Shown here piece by piece: positions 61,601 through 64,000 of a DNA stretch of 64,000 bases. Source of the stretch: CAISIP01 sp043759735 (GTDB taxonomy: Bacteria > Pseudomonadota > Gammaproteobacteria > Burkholderiales > Burkholderiaceae_C). The DNA is taken from NCBI GenBank assembly GCA_043759735.1, contig JAYUQC010000104.1, forward strand, positions 1 to 64,000, written 5' to 3'. Within the stretch, counting starts at the first letter, position 1. Every line of letters starts with the position of its first letter. Position numbers and translations under genes: made by a program. The notes under the pieces are model-generated. The model did not search any database. It was not told the origin of the DNA and saw only the letters and a list, made by a program, of their open reading frames with translations.

Positions 61601-63409
61601 ATGAGCCTTGCTGGTCCATCCCCCACTGCAACCGTCGTCCCCCTGGGCAGTGTGGACGACATGCGTGAGCGGATACGGCGCAAGCGCCAGCTCAAGGGTC
61701 GCCAGGTCGATGCCCGGGCATTGGCCGAGGTGCGCGCATTGGTCGGCGTGCCCGATGCAGCCGGCCACCGACGCGACCTGCTGATCGAGTTCCTGCACCG
61801 GCTCAACGACAGCTACCGCTGCTTGCACGATCACCACCTGGTGGCGCTGGCTGCCGACATGCGCATCGGCATGGCCGAGGTATACGAAGTGGCCACTTTT
61901 TACCACCATTTCGAGGTCGTCAACTCCGGCGGGGCGACGCCCGGCCTGACGGTGCGCGTCTGCGATGGGCTCAGTTGCACCATGGCGGGTGCCGCCGATC
62001 TGCTGGTGCGCTTGCCCACCATCCTCGGTGCCGATGTGCGGGTCATTGCAGCGCCCTGCGTGGGTCGCTGCGAGCAGGCTCCGGTGGCCGTGGTACATCA
62101 GAATCCATTGCCGCACGCCAGTGTCGAGTTGGTTGCAGGTGCCGTGCGGGATGGAGCCAGCGTGCATCCGGCCGCTGCCGGCGACGGCAGTTTCGATGCG
62201 CCGGCACGGGCCCAGACCAGTGTGTCCTGCGGCGCGGTGGATACCAGCGTTGCGCCGCCCTATGTGGGGCTGCAGGCCTATCGTGGCGTCGCAGGTTATC
62301 GGCTCCTGGCGGCCTTGATGGGCGGCCAGGAGGAAGCCGAAAGGGTGATCCAGGCGATGGAGAACTCCGGATTGCGCGGTTTGGGCGGCGCCGGCTTCCC
62401 GGCCGGGCGCAAGTGGCGCATCGTGCGCGGGCACACCGGCCCGCGCACGATGGCCGTCAACATCGACGAGGGTGAACCGGGCACCTTCAAGGATCGCACC
62501 TACCTGGAGCGCGACCCGCACCGCTTTCTCGAGGGCATGCTGGTGGCGGCGCAAGTCGTGGGCATCGATGCGTGCTACATCTATCTGCGCGATGAATACC
62601 ATGGCTGCCGCGCCATTCTGCAGGCCGAGATCGCCGCCCTGCGAGCTGACGCCCCGTTTGCGCTGCCGCTGATCGAATTGCGGCGCGGCGCCGGTGCCTA
62701 CATCTGCGGCGAGGAGTCGGCGATGATCGAAAGCATCGAGGGCAAGCGCGGCGAACCCCGCATGCGTCCGCCCTATATCGCCGAGGTGGGACTTTTCGGC
62801 CGGCCGACGCTGCAGCACAATTTCGAGACCCTGTACTGGGTGCGCGATATCGTCGAAAAGGGCCCCGAGTGGTTTGCCAGCTTCGGGCGCAACGGCCGCA
62901 AGGGACTGCGCTCGTTCAGCGTGAGCGGCCGCGTCAAGTCGCCCGGTGTCAAGCTGGCGCCGGCCGGCATCAGTGCGCGCGAGCTGGTGGACGAATATTG
63001 CGGCGGCATGCAAGATGGTCTGGAACTCTATGCCTACCTGCCCGGTGGCGCCTCGGGCGGCATCCTGCCGGCCAGCCTGGCGCACCTGCCGCTGGATTTC
63101 GATACCCTGCAGCCATACGGCTGCTTCATCGGCTCGGCGGCGGTGATTGTGCTCGGCCAGCACGACAAGGCGCGCGATGCCGCTTTGAACCTGATGCGTT
63201 TCTTCGCGCATGAAAGTTGTGGCCAATGCACGCCATGCCGCGTCGGAACCGCCAAGGCGGTGCGGCTGATGCAGGCGCCCCAGTGGGACAACGACACGCT
63301 CGAAGACCTGAACCAGGTGATGGTCGATGCATCCATCTGCGGCCTGGGCCAGGCGGCGCCCAATCCGGTGCGCAGCGTCCAGAGGTATTTTGCGCAGGAG
63401 ATCGGCTGA
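61601..63409 (+). CDS. NAD-dependent formate dehydrogenase beta subunit, NuoE-NuoF fusion
   Basis: A 602-residue fusion. Residues 15-180 are NuoE-like, with [2Fe-2S] ligands Cys121, Cys126, Cys153 and Cys157. Residues 220-602 are NuoF-like: the NAD/FMN motif GLGGAGFPAGRKW (260-272), NIDEGEPGTFKD, and [4Fe-4S] ligands Cys540, Cys543, Cys546 and Cys580. It carries electrons from the alpha subunit to NAD+. In Cupriavidus and Rhodobacter these parts are separate proteins (FdsG, FdsB), whereas the Methylorubrum Fdh1 beta subunit is fused as here. A weak ribosome site precedes ATG 61601. The alpha gene starts at the base after the stop. Confidence 0.93.
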   Translation: MSLAGPSPTATVVPLGSVDDMRERIRRKRQLKGRQVDARALAEVRALVGVPDAAGHRRDLLIEFLHRLNDSYRCLHDHHLVALAADMRIGMAEVYEVATFYHHFEVVNSGGATPGLTVRVCDGLSCTMAGAADLLVRLPTILGADVRVIAAPCVGRCEQAPVAVVHQNPLPHASVELVAGAVRDGASVHPAAAGDGSFDAPARAQTSVSCGAVDTSVAPPYVGLQAYRGVAGYRLLAALMGGQEEAERVIQAMENSGLRGLGGAGFPAGRKWRIVRGHTGPRTMAVNIDEGEPGTFKDRTYLERDPHRFLEGMLVAAQVVGIDACYIYLRDEYHGCRAILQAEIAALRADAPFALPLIELRRGAGAYICGEESAMIESIEGKRGEPRMRPPYIAEVGLFGRPTLQHNFETLYWVRDIVEKGPEWFASFGRNGRKGLRSFSVSGRVKSPGVKLAPAGISARELVDEYCGGMQDGLELYAYLPGGASGGILPASLAHLPLDFDTLQPYGCFIGSAAVIVLGQHDKARDAALNLMRFFAHESCGQCTPCRVGTAKAVRLMQAPQWDNDTLEDLNQVMVDASICGLGQAAPNPVRSVQRYFAQEIG

Positions 63410-64000
63410 ATGAACGCCCCTGCAAAGACAGCCGAAGTGACGGTCCACACCATCCGCTTCTCGCTCAACGACCAGTCGCTCGAAGCGTTCGACGGCGAGT
63501 CGATCCTGAGCGCTGCCAAGCGCCACGGCGTCGACATTCCGCACCTGTGCTTCAAGGATGGCTATCGCGCCGATGGCAACTGCCGGGCCTGCATGGTCGA
63601 GATCGACGGCGAACGCACGCTGGCACCGAGCTGCTGCCGCAATGTCAGTGCCGGCATGCAGGTGCGCAGTGACAGCGAGCGCGCCGTCAAGAGCCAGCGC
63701 ATGGTGCTGGAGATGCTGCTGTCGGACATGCCCGAGCAGGGCTACAAATGGAACGACGCCCGGGGCGCACAACCCCACGGCGAACTCAGCGACTGGGCGG
63801 CGCGGCTGGACGTGGCGGTGCGCCCGGCACTGAAAGCTCTGCGGCGCGAACAGCCAGTGGCCGACCTGTCGCATCCGGCGATGGCGGTCAACCTGGACGC
63901 CTGCATCCAGTGCAACCGCTGCGTGCGTGCCTGCCGCGAGGAACAGGTCAACGATGTGATCGGTTATGCGATGCGCGGCTCGCACAGCGCCATCGTGTTC
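63410..64000 (+). CDS. Formate dehydrogenase alpha subunit, 5' part
   Basis: The frame opens with ATG 63410, directly after the beta-subunit stop, and runs through the window end (197 codons seen). The N-terminal NuoG-like [2Fe-2S] domain has Cys47, Cys58 and Cys61 with a fourth ligand at Cys75 or Cys76. A ferredoxin motif follows with Cys165, Cys168, Cys171 and Cys175 (CIQCNRCVRAC). This matches the start of cytoplasmic molybdenum- or tungsten-dependent formate dehydrogenases (FdsA/Fdh1A, about 950 residues), whose catalytic bis-MGD domain would lie beyond the window. A [NiFe] hydrogenase diaphorase or NuoG subunit is less likely given the neighbours. Confidence 0.88.
   Translation, partial: MNAPAKTAEVTVHTIRFSLNDQSLEAFDGESILSAAKRHGVDIPHLCFKDGYRADGNCRACMVEIDGERTLAPSCCRNVSAGMQVRSDSERAVKSQRMVLEMLLSDMPEQGYKWNDARGAQPHGELSDWAARLDVAVRPALKALRREQPVADLSHPAMAVNLDACIQCNRCVRACREEQVNDVIGYAMRGSHSAIVF

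Noticed and set aside
61562..63985. An 807-codon minus-strand open frame opposite the formate dehydrogenase genes
   Set aside because: The plus strand has conserved cysteine and NAD/FMN motifs along its whole length; the antisense translation is His/Arg/Ala-rich without any family likeness.

Overview
The window reads as a densely packed stretch of core chromosome from a GC-rich betaproteobacterium, most likely order Burkholderiales and possibly close to the Alcaligenaceae; this is inferred from gene content and order only. Pointers are the order argJ / DUF815 ATPase / mutT / yacG-zapD-coaE-pilD-pilC-pilB, the block ubiE / Tim44-like / ubiJ-ubiB / fmdB / DUF502 / aspS / nudB, lineage-typical small families (DUF3460, CNP1-like, DUF3683), ubiquinone synthesis and SecB. 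I see no phage, integrase, transposase, CRISPR array or rRNA. Many neighbours overlap by ATGA or GTGA, so much of the DNA is organised as translationally coupled operons.

Layout. 1-2125 (+): 3' part of argJ, a P-loop ATPase and a MutT hydrolase. 2215-7686 (-): type IV pilus assembly genes pilB-pilC-pilD running into coaE, zapD and yacG. 7808-8893 (-): a tRNA-Pro (CGG anticodon) and ispB, divergent from rplU-rpmA-obgE-proB (9067-12093, +). 12108-20755: CNP1-like protein and rppH (-), proS and a lytic transglycosylase (+), then a Lon-type AAA+ ATPase, grxD, prmC, prfA and hemA (-). 20794-22000: a small membrane protein and a diguanylate cyclase. 22227-27237 (-): a complete ugpB-A-E-C-Q glycerol-3-phosphate uptake operon preceded by a Pho-box-like element. 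27478-43440 (+): a 1309-residue flavin/iron-sulfur oxidoreductase, the ubiquinone genes, then aspS-nudB-phosphatase-clsB-folE-BLUF photoreceptor and a DUF429 protein that looks internally shortened. 43530-49808 (-): gpmA, ctpA, moeB, an amidase, and a diguanylate cyclase overlapping an FlhG/MinD-type ATPase. 49982-52376 (+): rhodanese, grxC, secB, gpsA. 52410-60186: scpA and a DUF3460 gene (-), a BamE-like lipoprotein and a third diguanylate cyclase (+), metG and a patatin (-), apbC (+). 60313-64000 (+): a LysR regulator and a formate dehydrogenase operon with a fused NuoE-NuoF beta subunit; the alpha subunit runs off the window.

Functional threads: arginine/proline synthesis, translation (proS, aspS, metG, prfA, prmC, L21, L27, obgE), ubiquinone, heme (hemA) and folate (folE, nudB), phosphate-linked glycerol-3-phosphate scavenging, c-di-GMP signalling (three cyclases, no EAL or HD-GYP gene in view), blue-light sensing and formate oxidation. 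Nothing here is convincingly a wholly new system. The best leads are the folE-BLUF pair, the cyclase-FlhG overlap, the shortened DUF429 gene, the fused formate dehydrogenase subunit with a well-placed LysR box, and several unexplained intergenic inverted repeats.
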